A stretch of DNA of 64,000 nucleotides from Lachnospiraceae bacterium (lineage in GTDB: Bacteria > Bacillota > Clostridia > Lachnospirales > Lachnospiraceae): contig JAFLSW010000001.1 in the NCBI GenBank assembly GCA_022510725.1, positions 248,001-312,000 of the forward strand, given 5' to 3'. A program made the position numbers and the translations under genes. Positions within the stretch are counted from its first letter, which is position 1; each line of letters opens with the position of its first letter. Below, in pieces: positions 37,647-46,882 of this stretch. Under the pieces are notes generated by a model, which was not told the origin of the DNA, did not search any database, and saw nothing but the letters and a program-made list of their open reading frames with translations.

Positions 37647-39104
37647 ATGAGTGAAGATATTAATATCATGGATCTTTTCCAGGATTTTGACTTGGGAGAT
37701 GATTTTTTTGAAGAGTCCGAGGAAGAACATAAATCATATGTGGTAGTAAGCGATACTGATGATGCCGCATGGTTGTACTTGGTGGCAAAAGAAAACGGTG
37801 GGTCTTACACCAAGGACGAATTGGTGGAACTGCTTCATGAAAACGGCGTTGTGGCAGGGATCAACGAAGATAATCTGATCGCCATGGTCAAAAAGAAAGT
37901 TTATGACAGGGAGATCAAGGTGGCAGAAACCGTTGCTCCTGTAATAGGTAAAGACGGCTACTATGAATTTCTTTTTGATGTCAGTGGGGCGGCTAAGAAG
38001 CCTGCTATCAGAGAAGATGGTTCCGTGGACTACCAGAGTATGAACATGGTCAACAGCGTTCAGGTAGGTACGCCTTTGGCAAAGTATCATCCGGCTGAGG
38101 CAGGCTTGCCGGGAACAAATGTAAGAGGAGTAGAGATTCCGGTGGATCCTGTAAAAAATCTGCCCACCTTAAAGGGAAAAGGAGTCGCTCTTTCTCCGGA
38201 TGATCCCAATCTTTATATCGCTACCCAGGAAGGAAAAATACAATATCTGGATGGTCAGATTACCTTAAATAATATCCATAAGATCGAGGGAGATGTAGAC
38301 CAGATCATCGGAAAAGTGGAGTTTTACGGAGATGTGCTGATTTCGGGAAATGTGGCAGCAGGCACGGTGATCCGGGCAGGTAAGAGTCTGACCATTGAAG
38401 GCACTGTTGAGGCGGCAAGTCTGTCTGCCGGCGGTGATATCATATTAAAGAGAGGCATTCAGGGCAACCAGAAGGCAAAGATAGTCTGCAAGGGAACTCT
38501 GTATGCGGATTTTATCGAACATACCGAGGTAAGAGCCGGCGGCAATGTGGAAGCCAATATCATCTTAAATTCCAAGATCGAGGCGGAAGGCAAGGTAATC
38601 CTGACCGGCAAGAAAGGTACCTTGATCGGAGGAAATGTTCATGGCACCAAGGGCATTGAATGTAAGGAACTGGGCAATGATGTGGAGGTAAAGACCATTG
38701 TTCATGCAGGATGCCAGCCGGACATTCTTATGAAGCATAAAAAGCTGTTAAAAGAAAAAGAAGATATAAAGAGCACCATGAAAAGTCTGGATGAAAGAGT
38801 CATGGAAGTTGCTACAAAAGTAAAAGCGGGAGGCATGTCTCCCCTATTGGAAAAGCAGCTCGTACTGCTAAGGGATGAAAAGAAAGATTTGGATGAAAAA
38901 CTGACAGCATGCCAGGAAGATCTGGATTATGTAATGGCATATATGAAAAATGCAAGGGGCGCTAAGGTTAGCGTGGACGGCAATTTGTACAGAGGCTGTA
39001 TCATATGTATTGACCAGTGTCGGATGCTTGTGGAAAGAAATACCATGTTTATGGAATATCGGAATATTTCCGGTATGATCGCCGGCAGTGTCATGGTCAG
39101 ATAG
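37647..39104 (+). CDS. DUF342/FapA family protein
   Basis: 485 aa. N-terminal acidic segment (1-30), a helical region, then the FapA core: GKDGYYEFLFD, DGSVDYQSMN, PAEAGLPGTNVRG, and a right-handed beta-helix of short Gly-rich turns (about 190-345). A helical hairpin (about 355-440) and a final beta strand complete it. The family has been linked to flagellar assembly and polar localisation, but many non-motile Clostridia carry it and no flagellar gene is in this window. A longer paralog lies at 48577. It is cotranscribed with valS and folC (20-bp gaps). Confidence 0.85.
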   Translation: MSEDINIMDLFQDFDLGDDFFEESEEEHKSYVVVSDTDDAAWLYLVAKENGGSYTKDELVELLHENGVVAGINEDNLIAMVKKKVYDREIKVAETVAPVIGKDGYYEFLFDVSGAAKKPAIREDGSVDYQSMNMVNSVQVGTPLAKYHPAEAGLPGTNVRGVEIPVDPVKNLPTLKGKGVALSPDDPNLYIATQEGKIQYLDGQITLNNIHKIEGDVDQIIGKVEFYGDVLISGNVAAGTVIRAGKSLTIEGTVEAASLSAGGDIILKRGIQGNQKAKIVCKGTLYADFIEHTEVRAGGNVEANIILNSKIEAEGKVILTGKKGTLIGGNVHGTKGIECKELGNDVEVKTIVHAGCQPDILMKHKKLLKEKEDIKSTMKSLDERVMEVATKVKAGGMSPLLEKQLVLLRDEKKDLDEKLTACQEDLDYVMAYMKNARGAKVSVDGNLYRGCIICIDQCRMLVERNTMFMEYRNISGMIAGSVMVR

Positions 39105-39124
39105 GATAGAGGTGGAAATTTGAT

Positions 39125-40459
39125 ATGGAAGGAGAGAACATAACGGAATATAAGGATGCGGAAGCTTTCTTGTATGACCTTCCTAAATTTACCACAAAAA
39201 ACAGCCTTGATCATACCAGGCTTCTCCTTGCTAAAATGGGGGATCCGGCAGTTGATATGCGCAAGGTCCATGTAGCAGGAACCAATGGAAAAGGCAGCGT
39301 TTGTGCTTACTTACAGGGGCTGCTCATAGAGTCCGGCTATAAAGTGGGGGGATTTATCTCCCCTCATTTAATGACGATGCATGAACGCTTTCTGATCAAC
39401 AAAAGACCGGTAGGCGACGAAAGATTTATGGAAAGTTTTCATTTGGTGAAAAAGATAGCAGATGAGGCCTTAAGGGAAGGACTTTCTTATCCTACATTTT
39501 TTGAATTTTTGTTCTTGATGGGTATGGATATCTTCAGGAAAGAGGAAGTGGAAGTGCTGGTACTGGAAACCGGCTTAGGAGGCAGATTGGATGCCACCAA
39601 TGTTTTTGAAAAGACAGATATTTGCGTGATTACCTCTATTGGTCTGGATCATTGTCAGTATTTGGGGGATACCAGAGAGGAGATCGCTTTTGAAAAGGCA
39701 GGCATCATTAAAAAAGACGCAAGTGTCATATTTGAAGATAAGAAGGATTCTGTAGGCGAAATGATTTGGAATAAATGTAAAGAAGCAGGAGCAACTCCTT
39801 TTCCTCTTTATGAAAATGAATATTCTGTAGAAAAAATACAACATAAAACCATTGATTTTTCTTATCATTCCCGATATTATAATTATATTAGTCTGATTGC
39901 GTCCACAAATGCGTTATATCAGGTTCAAAATGCCGCCCTGGCGCTGCGCGCTTTCGAGATATTGGCAGAAAAATATCATTTGACGCCCATGTCGTTAGAC
40001 CGTTTGGAAAAAGCCGTTGCATCAGTGCAATGGGAAGGGCGGATGGAAGAAGTGCTGCCGGATGTGTATTTTGACGGAGCACATAATGAAGATGGAATAA
40101 AAGCCTTTTTGGAAACAGTAAAGGCTATGGATAAAAAGGGTAGAAGAATTTTATGCTTCTCTGCGGTAGAAGATAAGGCATATAAAAGTATGGTAGATTT
40201 ACTGGGAGACAGCGGACTGTTTGATGCTGCTTTCATTATGGAGATGGAAGAAGAGCGGAGTGCTAAGATTCAGGATTTAGAGGACTGCTTTTTTAGGTAT
40301 CGGGCATGGCAGCTATTCTCTGTGGCAAATGTAGAAGAAGGAATCTGCCTTGCATTACAGGATAAAAAAGAAACAGATCAGGTCTTCATCGTGGGATCCC
40401 TTTATTTGGTAGGACAGGTAAAGTCCATATTAAGGAGGAAACACAATGATCAATTTTGA
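39125..40459 (+). CDS. folC: Folylpolyglutamate synthase/dihydrofolate synthase
   Basis: Mur-ligase-type enzyme that adds glutamate to (dihydro)folate with ATP. 444 aa with the P-loop GTNGKGSVCAYLQ (residues about 57-69), the VLETGLGGRLDATN motif, and SIGLDHCQYLGDTREEIAFEKAGIIK, which holds magnesium and folate-binding residues. The C-terminal part has EGRMEEVLPDVYFDGAHN. Start ATG 39125 follows GATAGAGGTGG. The last 14 bp overlap the small gene at 40446. Confidence 0.93.
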   Translation: MEGENITEYKDAEAFLYDLPKFTTKNSLDHTRLLLAKMGDPAVDMRKVHVAGTNGKGSVCAYLQGLLIESGYKVGGFISPHLMTMHERFLINKRPVGDERFMESFHLVKKIADEALREGLSYPTFFEFLFLMGMDIFRKEEVEVLVLETGLGGRLDATNVFEKTDICVITSIGLDHCQYLGDTREEIAFEKAGIIKKDASVIFEDKKDSVGEMIWNKCKEAGATPFPLYENEYSVEKIQHKTIDFSYHSRYYNYISLIASTNALYQVQNAALALRAFEILAEKYHLTPMSLDRLEKAVASVQWEGRMEEVLPDVYFDGAHNEDGIKAFLETVKAMDKKGRRILCFSAVEDKAYKSMVDLLGDSGLFDAAFIMEMEEERSAKIQDLEDCFFRYRAWQLFSVANVEEGICLALQDKKETDQVFIVGSLYLVGQVKSILRRKHNDQF

Positions 40460-40592
40460 AGAAGAATTGAAGAACTTTCATCCCAGTCTGGAAATCGAAG
40501 AGGCTGAGGATGCTATTTATAATCAGGATCTGACTGATATGGCAGATCTAATGGTGGATGTGATAAAAGAAACTAAGGAAGAGGAAGAATAG
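40446..40592 (+). CDS. Small acidic protein, 48 aa
   Basis: A short gene starting inside the last codons of folC (14-bp overlap, different frame). It has a very strong AGGAGG six bases before its ATG. The product is highly acidic (starts MINFEEELKNFHPSLEIEE, ends KEEEE) and has no hydrophobic segment. Overlap and ribosome binding site argue for real, coupled translation. I recognise no family. It could be a small regulator of its neighbour; this is speculation. Confidence 0.7.
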   Translation: MINFEEELKNFHPSLEIEEAEDAIYNQDLTDMADLMVDVIKETKEEEE

Positions 40593-40615
40593 TGTAAAGC
40601 GACAGGAGTATTGCC

Positions 40616-42067
40616 ATGAAATGTTTTCATTGTGGCTTCGAGCTGTCGGACAAGGAGTTTTGTACCAGCTGCGGAGCAGATGTGAAATTATATAAAAAAA
40701 TCATGCACATATCCAACCGCTTTTATAATGAGGGTTTAAATAAAGCGAATGTGCGGGATTTATCGGGCGCCGTAATAAGCCTTAGGCAGGCGCTGAAATT
40801 TAATAAAAACCATGTGGAAGCCAGGAATCTTTTGGGATTGGTTTATTTTGAGATGGGAGAGCCGGTAGCTGCTCTTAGCGAGTGGGTCATCAGCAAAAAT
40901 ATCCGACCCCAGAAAAATATTGCAGATGATTATATCAATGATGTACAATCCAATCCCAGTAGATTGGAGACCATCAATCAGACGGTAAAGAAGTACAATC
41001 AGGCTTTGGCCTATTGTTACGCGGACAGCAGTGACCTGGCTATCATCCAATTAAAGAAAGTAGTATCTTTAAATCCCAGATTTGTAAAGGCCCAGCTGCT
41101 TCTTGCACTGCTCTATATCAATGATGAAGAGTGGGAGAAGGCAGAAAAGGCCTTAAAAAGATGTTTAAAAGTAGATGTAAATAACACTACTGCCCTTCGT
41201 TATCTGAAAGAAGTCAATCTAATGCTGGAAGGTGATGAAACTGCCACTCCCAAAAAGAAAAAGTCGGCGGTGGCAAAAGAGGCCATTACTTACCAGAGCG
41301 GCAATGAGACCATTATTCAGCCTATCAGCTTAAAGGAACCGGTGGTAGGGTCCTCTACTGTTTTGAATGTATTGATCGGTCTTGTGATCGGATTGGCGGT
41401 ATGCTATTTCCTTATTGTGCCTGCAAAGGTGCAGTCAGCTCAGGCAGAAATAGAAGACCAACTTCAGGTCATCAGTGAAAATTCTGACGAAAAAACAGCA
41501 CAGATCACAGATTTAGAGCAGCGGGTCAGCGCCCTGACCGATGAGAATACAAAACTGACGGAACAGCTGCAGGCCGTTACCGGTGAAGGCGGCGCGATAC
41601 AGAGTGTAGATGGGTTATTAGCAACTGCTAACTCGTATATCAGTGATCCCGACGATCTGGATATTTTAGCTGACAGCTTGTATCAAATCGATAAGATTTA
41701 TGTAGAAACAGAATCTTCCGAAGCCTATCGCAATCTGTATCACTCTATTTTGGAGCAAGTTGGAGGAGAGATTGCCGATAACTGTTTCTCAAAAGGAAAG
41801 ACTCTGAAAAATCAAGGGGACTATTCCGCTGCCATCGAGATATTGGAGAAGGCATGGTATTTTGACAATGAGAGTGCGGAGATTTTGTATACATTAGCAG
41901 AAACTTATCAGGAATCCGGCAATATGGATAAGGCAAATGAGCTGTACAGCAAACTGATAACGGATTTTTCTGATTCCGAGTATGCCCAAATGGCTCAGCA
42001 GAATATTGCTGATGCCGCTACAGGCGGAAACCGCAGTACGAATCCGGAAGACCAACCGGAAGAGTAA
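40616..42067 (+). CDS. Zinc-ribbon, TPR and coiled-coil membrane protein
   Basis: 483 aa. Cys3, Cys6, Cys16 and Cys19 form a zinc ribbon. TPR repeats (about 30-205) follow, then a Lys-rich linker and one membrane helix (STVLNVLIGLVIGLAVCYFLIV, about 243-264). A coiled coil (about 270-325) and a second TPR set (about 375-465) end it. If the N-terminus is cytoplasmic, the second set lies outside the membrane, making a two-sided scaffold. It ends the operon, before a strong terminator. The kinase at 59412 has the same type of N-terminal zinc ribbon. Function unknown. Confidence 0.75.
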   Translation: MKCFHCGFELSDKEFCTSCGADVKLYKKIMHISNRFYNEGLNKANVRDLSGAVISLRQALKFNKNHVEARNLLGLVYFEMGEPVAALSEWVISKNIRPQKNIADDYINDVQSNPSRLETINQTVKKYNQALAYCYADSSDLAIIQLKKVVSLNPRFVKAQLLLALLYINDEEWEKAEKALKRCLKVDVNNTTALRYLKEVNLMLEGDETATPKKKKSAVAKEAITYQSGNETIIQPISLKEPVVGSSTVLNVLIGLVIGLAVCYFLIVPAKVQSAQAEIEDQLQVISENSDEKTAQITDLEQRVSALTDENTKLTEQLQAVTGEGGAIQSVDGLLATANSYISDPDDLDILADSLYQIDKIYVETESSEAYRNLYHSILEQVGGEIADNCFSKGKTLKNQGDYSAAIEILEKAWYFDNESAEILYTLAETYQESGNMDKANELYSKLITDFSDSEYAQMAQQNIADAATGGNRSTNPEDQPEE

Positions 42068-42112
42068 AAGACAAAAAACGATACCATTTGAGATAAAATG
42101 AATAAAATCCAC

Positions 42113-42150
42113 AAAAGAGGACATATTATTAATAATATGTTCTCTTTTTT
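42113..42150 (+). terminator. Intrinsic terminator ending the valS-folC run
   Basis: An almost perfect palindrome AGAGGACATATTATT/AATAATATGTTCTCT (42116-42145) followed by six T. It separates the TPR gene from the spoIIA operon. Confidence 0.85.
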
Positions 42151-42168
42151 CATGAGCACGAGGCAAAC

Positions 42169-42363
42169 GAAAATGCTTGCATTTTCACTTGCCGATGCTT
42201 ATGAAACGGCTAGAACATGCAAAGCATGTTTTAGCCGTTTGCGTAGTCGAAACTCGCAAAGCGCGTTTCGTCCGGTCGTGAGCAAAGTCGCACAGGGGTT
42301 GCATTCCCATTTGCCGCCGTTTGCGCAGGCGAAACTCGCAAAGCGCGTTTCGTCCGGTCGTGA
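42169..42363. repeat. Hairpin cluster with 48-bp direct repeat upstream of spoIIAA
   Basis: Three kinds of structure in 195 bp. First, an 8-bp hairpin (42169-42176 with 42179-42186). Second, a 16-bp hairpin with AAA loop (42205-42220 with 42224-42239). Third, a 48-bp direct repeat at 42234-42281 and 42316-42363, two mismatches, period 82 bp. Each copy holds a hairpin GAAAC-T-CGC-AAA-GCG-C-GTTTC. The GCAAAGC loop core recurs in the second and third kinds. GC content is clearly above its surroundings. It resembles a REP/palindromic-unit family. Confidence 0.8.
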
Positions 42364-42386
42364 AAAAAATCACAGGAGGAATGAAG

Positions 42387-42695
42387 ATGGAAGAAATGTT
42401 TACGATTGAAGACAACTGCCTGCGGATCGTCATGCCGGAAGAACTTGACCATCACAAAGCAGGACAGATCCGGGAAGGAGCAGATGAATATCTTTTATCC
42501 GGAAAAGCAAGACATGTGGTATTCGATTTTTCCAAAACCAGATTCATGGACAGCTCGGGAATTGGAGTTATTGCAGGGCGATATCAGAAGGCTGCATCAT
42601 ATGGCGGAAAAGTGGTAGCCATACATGCCAATTCCAGAATACGAAAGATCATTATGTTATCCGGATTAAAAGATATGATAGAGATCATGGATTAG
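42387..42695 (+). CDS. spoIIAA: Anti-sigma F factor antagonist SpoIIAA
   Basis: A 102-aa STAS-domain protein that frees sigma F by binding SpoIIAB in the forespore. Its FMDSSGIGVIAGRY segment carries the regulatory serine (Ser57 by comparison with the Bacillus DSSG motif) phosphorylated by SpoIIAB. ATG 42387 lies 7 bases after AGGAGG; an ATG at 42381 is too close, and a longer in-frame start would be made of repeat sequence. Followed by spoIIAB and sigF in the classical order. Confidence 0.93.
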   Translation: MEEMFTIEDNCLRIVMPEELDHHKAGQIREGADEYLLSGKARHVVFDFSKTRFMDSSGIGVIAGRYQKAASYGGKVVAIHANSRIRKIIMLSGLKDMIEIMD

Positions 42696-42705
42696 GAGGA
42701 AAAAG

Positions 42706-43209
42706 ATGGTAAAGCAAAACAGAGAAATTCAAAACAGCTTTTATAAAAGCAGGGAAGATGCAGTCAATAAAATGGAATTGCGATTCACGCCCCTTTCGGA
42801 AAATGAAGGCTTCGCCAGAGTGGCTGTGGCGGCATTTATGACAGAGTTAGATCCCACCCTGGAAGAAGTGGAGGATGTAAAAACTGCCGTATCGGAAGCG
42901 GTTACAAACAGCATTATCCATGGTTATGAAAGAGTAGAAGGAAAAGAACAGGCTCTGGAAGGTGAGCAGTGGGTTTTAATAGAAGCGTATCTGACAAAGG
43001 GAACAGTACATATTAGGATCGAAGACAAAGGCGTAGGCATGGAGGATGTGGAAAAGGCAATGGAACCGCTTTTTACCACTAAGCCCGAATTGGAACGTTC
43101 CGGCATGGGTTTTGCTTTTATGGAAGCCTTTATGGATGAGCTTTATGTGGAATCCGGACCGGGTGACGGCACTGTAGTTTACATGAGTAAACAGATAGGC
43201 GGGCAGTAG
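42706..43209 (+). CDS. spoIIAB: Anti-sigma F factor / serine kinase SpoIIAB
   Basis: GHKL-type ATPase that sequesters sigma F and phosphorylates SpoIIAA. The N-box reads SEAVTNSIIHGY, the G1 box DKGVGMED and the G2 region ERSGMGFAFMEAFMD. 167 aa, about 20 residues longer at the N-terminus than the Bacillus protein; the ATG at 42706 has AGGAGG while the internal Met before ELRFTPLSE has none. Lies 10 bp after spoIIAA and 3 bp before sigF, so translation is coupled. Confidence 0.93.
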   Translation: MVKQNREIQNSFYKSREDAVNKMELRFTPLSENEGFARVAVAAFMTELDPTLEEVEDVKTAVSEAVTNSIIHGYERVEGKEQALEGEQWVLIEAYLTKGTVHIRIEDKGVGMEDVEKAMEPLFTTKPELERSGMGFAFMEAFMDELYVESGPGDGTVVYMSKQIGGQ

Positions 43210-43212
43210 CCT

Positions 43213-43977
43213 ATGGAGCCTACCACACAATTGTTGTTACAGGCGAAAAAGGGCGATAAAAAAGCCAGAGACACACTTGTGGAGGAAAATCTGGGATTGG
43301 TGCATTTCATTGTCAGGCGATTTTTAAATAGAGGATATGAGGCGGAGGATCTCTTTCAAATAGGCTGCATCGGACTGGTCAAGGCAGTGGATCAGTTTGA
43401 TGTGGAATACGGCGTTAAATTCTCTACTTATGCGGTTCCCTTGATCACAGGCGAGATCAAACGGTTCCTGCGGGATGATGGCATGATCAAGGTCTCCAGA
43501 AGCTTAAAAGAAAAAAACGGACGCATCAGACAGGCCGCAGGAGAATTTGCGGCAAGGGAAGGCAGAGAGCCTACCTTAAAAGAATTAGAAGCGGCCACCG
43601 GCTTTGAAAAAGAAGAGATTGCTATGGCACTGGAAGCCAATGTGGAGATCGAATCCATCTACCGCACCGTATATCAGTCCGACGGCAGTGAGATCTACCT
43701 GGTGGACAAGGTAGTAAAGGAAACAGAAACCGGTACAGGAGTCATGTATATGGATGCCGACGATAAAGAAAAAGACAAAGTGCTGGATATCATCTTGTTA
43801 AAACATCTGATGGAACAGCTTGACAGTATGGAGAAGGAGATCATACGCCTTCGATTCTTTGAGGACAAGACCCAGACTCAGGTGGCAAAGCTTTTGGATA
43901 TGAGTCAGGTGCAGATCTGCAGGCAGGAAAAAAAGATATTGCTTAAACTGAGGGCGCTGGCTCTTAAGGAGCGTTAG
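43213..43977 (+). CDS. sigF: RNA polymerase sporulation sigma factor F
   Basis: First forespore-specific sigma factor. 254 aa with region 2 (ENLGLVHFIVRRFLNRGYEAEDLFQIGCIGL), a region 3 segment (GREPTLKELEAATG) and region 4 helix-turn-helix (KTQTQVAKLLDMSQVQICRQEKKIL). In many SigF proteins the recognition helix reads SQVQVSRLEKKIL, so Cys and Gln replacements are minor. Third gene of the spoIIA operon. The helix at 2.3 and position after SpoIIAB exclude sigma G. Confidence 0.93.
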   Translation: MEPTTQLLLQAKKGDKKARDTLVEENLGLVHFIVRRFLNRGYEAEDLFQIGCIGLVKAVDQFDVEYGVKFSTYAVPLITGEIKRFLRDDGMIKVSRSLKEKNGRIRQAAGEFAAREGREPTLKELEAATGFEKEEIAMALEANVEIESIYRTVYQSDGSEIYLVDKVVKETETGTGVMYMDADDKEKDKVLDIILLKHLMEQLDSMEKEIIRLRFFEDKTQTQVAKLLDMSQVQICRQEKKILLKLRALALKER

Positions 43978-44046
43978 ACAACGGTCTCCCCTTGACAAAG
44001 CGCGGGAAAGTAGGTAAGGTGGAAGGGCTGAGAGGAGTTTTATGAC

Positions 44047-44943
44047 ATGTTTCAATCGATTTGGGAAAGTGCATTGGATGCGGCCCTGGACAGTATAAAG
44101 ATCTTGCCGTTTCTTTTCCTGACCTATTTGGTCATGGAATATGTGGAACATAGGATGCAGGAGCGGACCAAGGATGCCATTCGCAAAGCGGGAAGATTTG
44201 GACCTGCCGCAGGAGCTCTTTGTGGCGCTTTTCCCCAGTGTGGATTTTCGGCAGCAGCTTCCAATCTCTATGCAGGGCGGATCATAACCTTGGGAACGCT
44301 GTTAGCCATTTACCTTTCCACATCCGATGAGATGCTGCCGATCCTGATTTCCAGAGGCGTTCCGTTTATGGCAATGTTGAAGGTTTTGGGCCTGAAAGTG
44401 TTGATCGGAACTTTGGCAGGTTTTTTTGTGGATATCCTGTTTTTCAGGCAGCAAAAAATACGAGCCTATGCAGAGCGCCCTCACAAAGATGAAAAATTCC
44501 ATATCGGTCAGATGTGTGAGAATGAAAAATGTGGCTGCGGACACAGCATTGTAAAGTCAGCATTGAAGCATACCGTACATATTTTTTTGTTTCTGCTATT
44601 GATCTCCTTCCTCTTTAATCTCTGCATTATTATGATCGGAGAGGAAAGCATTGCCGGATTTATTTTAAATAAACCGATTATTGGCGTATTTTTGGCAGGC
44701 ATCATCGGACTGATTCCAAACTGTGCCGCTTCCGTGATCCTGACAGATCTTTATTTAGAAGGAGCCATGGGCTTTGGGGCTATGATGTCAGGACTTCTGG
44801 TGGGAGCAGGCGTTGGTCTGGTGGTGCTTTGCAGAGTCAATGAGGATGTAAGGGATAATCTGAAAATCATCGGGCTTTTGTATCTGTTTGGTGCGCTGGG
44901 AGGTCTTGTTTTGGAGCTTTCCGGAATACAGGTAGTTATGTAA
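44047..44943 (+). CDS. Putative 10-TM metal exporter (ArsP_2 type)
   Basis: 298 aa with eight to ten hydrophobic helices in two related halves. Each half carries a Cys motif: GAFPQCGFSAAASNLYAGRI near residue 58 and GLIPNCAASVILTDLYLEGA near residue 223. A His/Cys-rich loop (MCENEKCGCGH, about 155-165) lies between. This matches the putative heavy-metal exporter family related to ArsP and manganese transporters. Metal unknown. ATG has GAGAGGAG upstream. It lies 69 bp after sigF with a possible weak promoter between (TTGACA at 43992). Confidence 0.8.
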   Translation: MFQSIWESALDAALDSIKILPFLFLTYLVMEYVEHRMQERTKDAIRKAGRFGPAAGALCGAFPQCGFSAAASNLYAGRIITLGTLLAIYLSTSDEMLPILISRGVPFMAMLKVLGLKVLIGTLAGFFVDILFFRQQKIRAYAERPHKDEKFHIGQMCENEKCGCGHSIVKSALKHTVHIFLFLLLISFLFNLCIIMIGEESIAGFILNKPIIGVFLAGIIGLIPNCAASVILTDLYLEGAMGFGAMMSGLLVGAGVGLVVLCRVNEDVRDNLKIIGLLYLFGALGGLVLELSGIQVVM

Positions 44944-44979
44944 AGAGCAGAGTTGATATCAGACTACGGAGGAAAAAGT

Positions 44980-46803
44980 ATGAAGAAAAAAACAGATATT
45001 ACAAAGCGTTTGATTTGTCTGGGATTGACTGCAGTTTTATTGCTTACCGGATGTACAGGGGGAAATGTTGGTGCAGATGGTGCAAAAACAAAAAAAGGAT
45101 CGGACCAAAGTGGACCTTTTGCAGGAGAGGAACTAAGTGACAGCCAACGGTTTGACCAATATACAGAAGAGTATTTTAAGAATGAGATTGTAAAAAATAC
45201 CATAGATCTTCACTATGTTCTAGCTTATCCGGAAAATTACGGAATTGATGATTACGAAGTAACCCTCTCCCGATATGATATAGACAGGTTCGAAGGCTAT
45301 GAACAGGAAATATTGGAAATGAAAGAGGAATTGGAATCCTATAACAGGGAGGAACTTTCCGAAAGTCAGCAGCTTACTTATGACATTCTGATGGATTGTG
45401 TGGAAACGGAGCTTCCTGCAGTGGACCTTTATCTGTATATGGAGCCTCTGGATCCTTTGAGCGGTTATCAGGCGGAGATTCCGATCTTACTTGCGGAATA
45501 TACATTCCGAAGAGAAAAAGATGTGGAAGATTATCTCATATTGTTAGGAGAAGTGGATGATGTTTTTGAAAGCATCATTGTATTTGAAAAAGAAAAAGTA
45601 AAAGCAGGACTTTTTATGGCGGACTTTGCCGTAGATGATGTTATAGAACAATGTGATCAGTTTATTGAAAACCCGGAAGAAAACTATATGATAGAGGTAT
45701 TTGATTATAAGATCGATGAGCTTGAGGGTTTAAGTGAAGAAGAAAAGGAGTCCTATAAAGAGAGAAACAGGAAGATCATTTTGACAGAAGTCATTCCCGG
45801 TTATGAAATGCTTATAAAAGAATTGGAAACCTTAAAGGGAAGCGGCACCAATGACCTGGGAATCTGTTATTATGAGGATGGCACACGGTATTATGAATAT
45901 CTGCTCCGTGCCAGGATCGGAACGGATCAATCGGTTTCCGAATTGAAGAAAAGAACATCAGAATTTATTTATTCCCGAATGGAATGGATTTATGAAACCT
46001 TGGAAAACGATCCGGACTTATTGTACGAATTATATGAGGGGGTTGATCTGACCTTTTTAGACGATGATCCGGAACAGATCATAGATTATCTCATAGAAAA
46101 TACTACAGAAGATTTTCCCACACCTCCCTCGGTTGAATATACTATTAAATATGTTCATCCGTCTATGGAGGAATATACCAGCCCGGCGTTTTATCTGACA
46201 CCGCCCATAGACGATGTGCAAAATAATATTATTTATATCAACAGAGGCAATGGTAATGACGATCTGTTTGTCGTTCTTGCTCATGAAGGCTATCCGGGGC
46301 ATTTGTATCAGACTGTGACAACTGCACAAAAGGATCTGCCTCCCGTACGCAGTCTGTTTTCCTTTTCCGGATATACGGAAGGATGGGCAGATTATGTAGA
46401 ATATTATTCTTACGATCTCAGGGGAATGGATAAAGATCTGGCCCAAATACTTGCCTGGGATTCCGGTATAAATGTAGCTCTATGCGCCTATGTGGATATA
46501 GGTGTCAACTATGAGGGCTGGGACAGACAGGATGTTTTGGAATTTCTGGGGCCCTTTGGTATTGCCAGCGAAGAAAGCGTAAACGGTCTGTTTGAGCTGG
46601 TAGTAGAAAAGCCGGGATACTATTTGAATTATTTTATCGGTTATCTGGAATTTTTACGACTTCGGGAAAAGGCGGAAAATACCCTGGAAGACGATTTTGT
46701 ATTAAAAGACTTTCATCAATTTATTTTGGATCTTGGTCCTACGCCTTTCTATATCATAGAAGACAGAATGGATCTATGGATGGAAGAACAGAAGGGGTCA
46801 TGA
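44980..46803 (+). CDS. DUF885 family lipoprotein, predicted metallopeptidase
   Basis: 607 aa. Lipoprotein signal MKKKTDITKRLICLG..LLLTGC with the lipidated Cys25, so membrane-attached on the outside. The zinc motif HEGYPGH (residues 435-441) and a downstream GYTEGWADYVEYY helix supply the ligands and catalytic Glu of the DUF885/gluzincin family. An oligopeptidase or carboxypeptidase role is likely. ATG 44980 follows CGGAGG; an in-frame start at 44953 lies before this site and would spoil the signal. 36 bp after the exporter gene. Confidence 0.88.
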   Translation: MKKKTDITKRLICLGLTAVLLLTGCTGGNVGADGAKTKKGSDQSGPFAGEELSDSQRFDQYTEEYFKNEIVKNTIDLHYVLAYPENYGIDDYEVTLSRYDIDRFEGYEQEILEMKEELESYNREELSESQQLTYDILMDCVETELPAVDLYLYMEPLDPLSGYQAEIPILLAEYTFRREKDVEDYLILLGEVDDVFESIIVFEKEKVKAGLFMADFAVDDVIEQCDQFIENPEENYMIEVFDYKIDELEGLSEEEKESYKERNRKIILTEVIPGYEMLIKELETLKGSGTNDLGICYYEDGTRYYEYLLRARIGTDQSVSELKKRTSEFIYSRMEWIYETLENDPDLLYELYEGVDLTFLDDDPEQIIDYLIENTTEDFPTPPSVEYTIKYVHPSMEEYTSPAFYLTPPIDDVQNNIIYINRGNGNDDLFVVLAHEGYPGHLYQTVTTAQKDLPPVRSLFSFSGYTEGWADYVEYYSYDLRGMDKDLAQILAWDSGINVALCAYVDIGVNYEGWDRQDVLEFLGPFGIASEESVNGLFELVVEKPGYYLNYFIGYLEFLRLREKAENTLEDDFVLKDFHQFILDLGPTPFYIIEDRMDLWMEEQKGS

Positions 46804-46882
46804 GTCGCTTTTGTTTTAAAAATAAGTGTGCATAAATTTCCGCCATCGGGAAAAACTGGTTAAAAAACCAGGAGATTGAACG

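Noticed and set aside
42234..42363. CRISPR array
   Set aside because: Only two copies with one 34-bp gap, hairpins inside the repeat and no cas genes.
42098..42455. Several short frames across the hairpin repeats, giving repeated RNSQSAFRPVV-like peptides
   Set aside because: They come from the direct repeat itself and have no ribosome binding site of their own.
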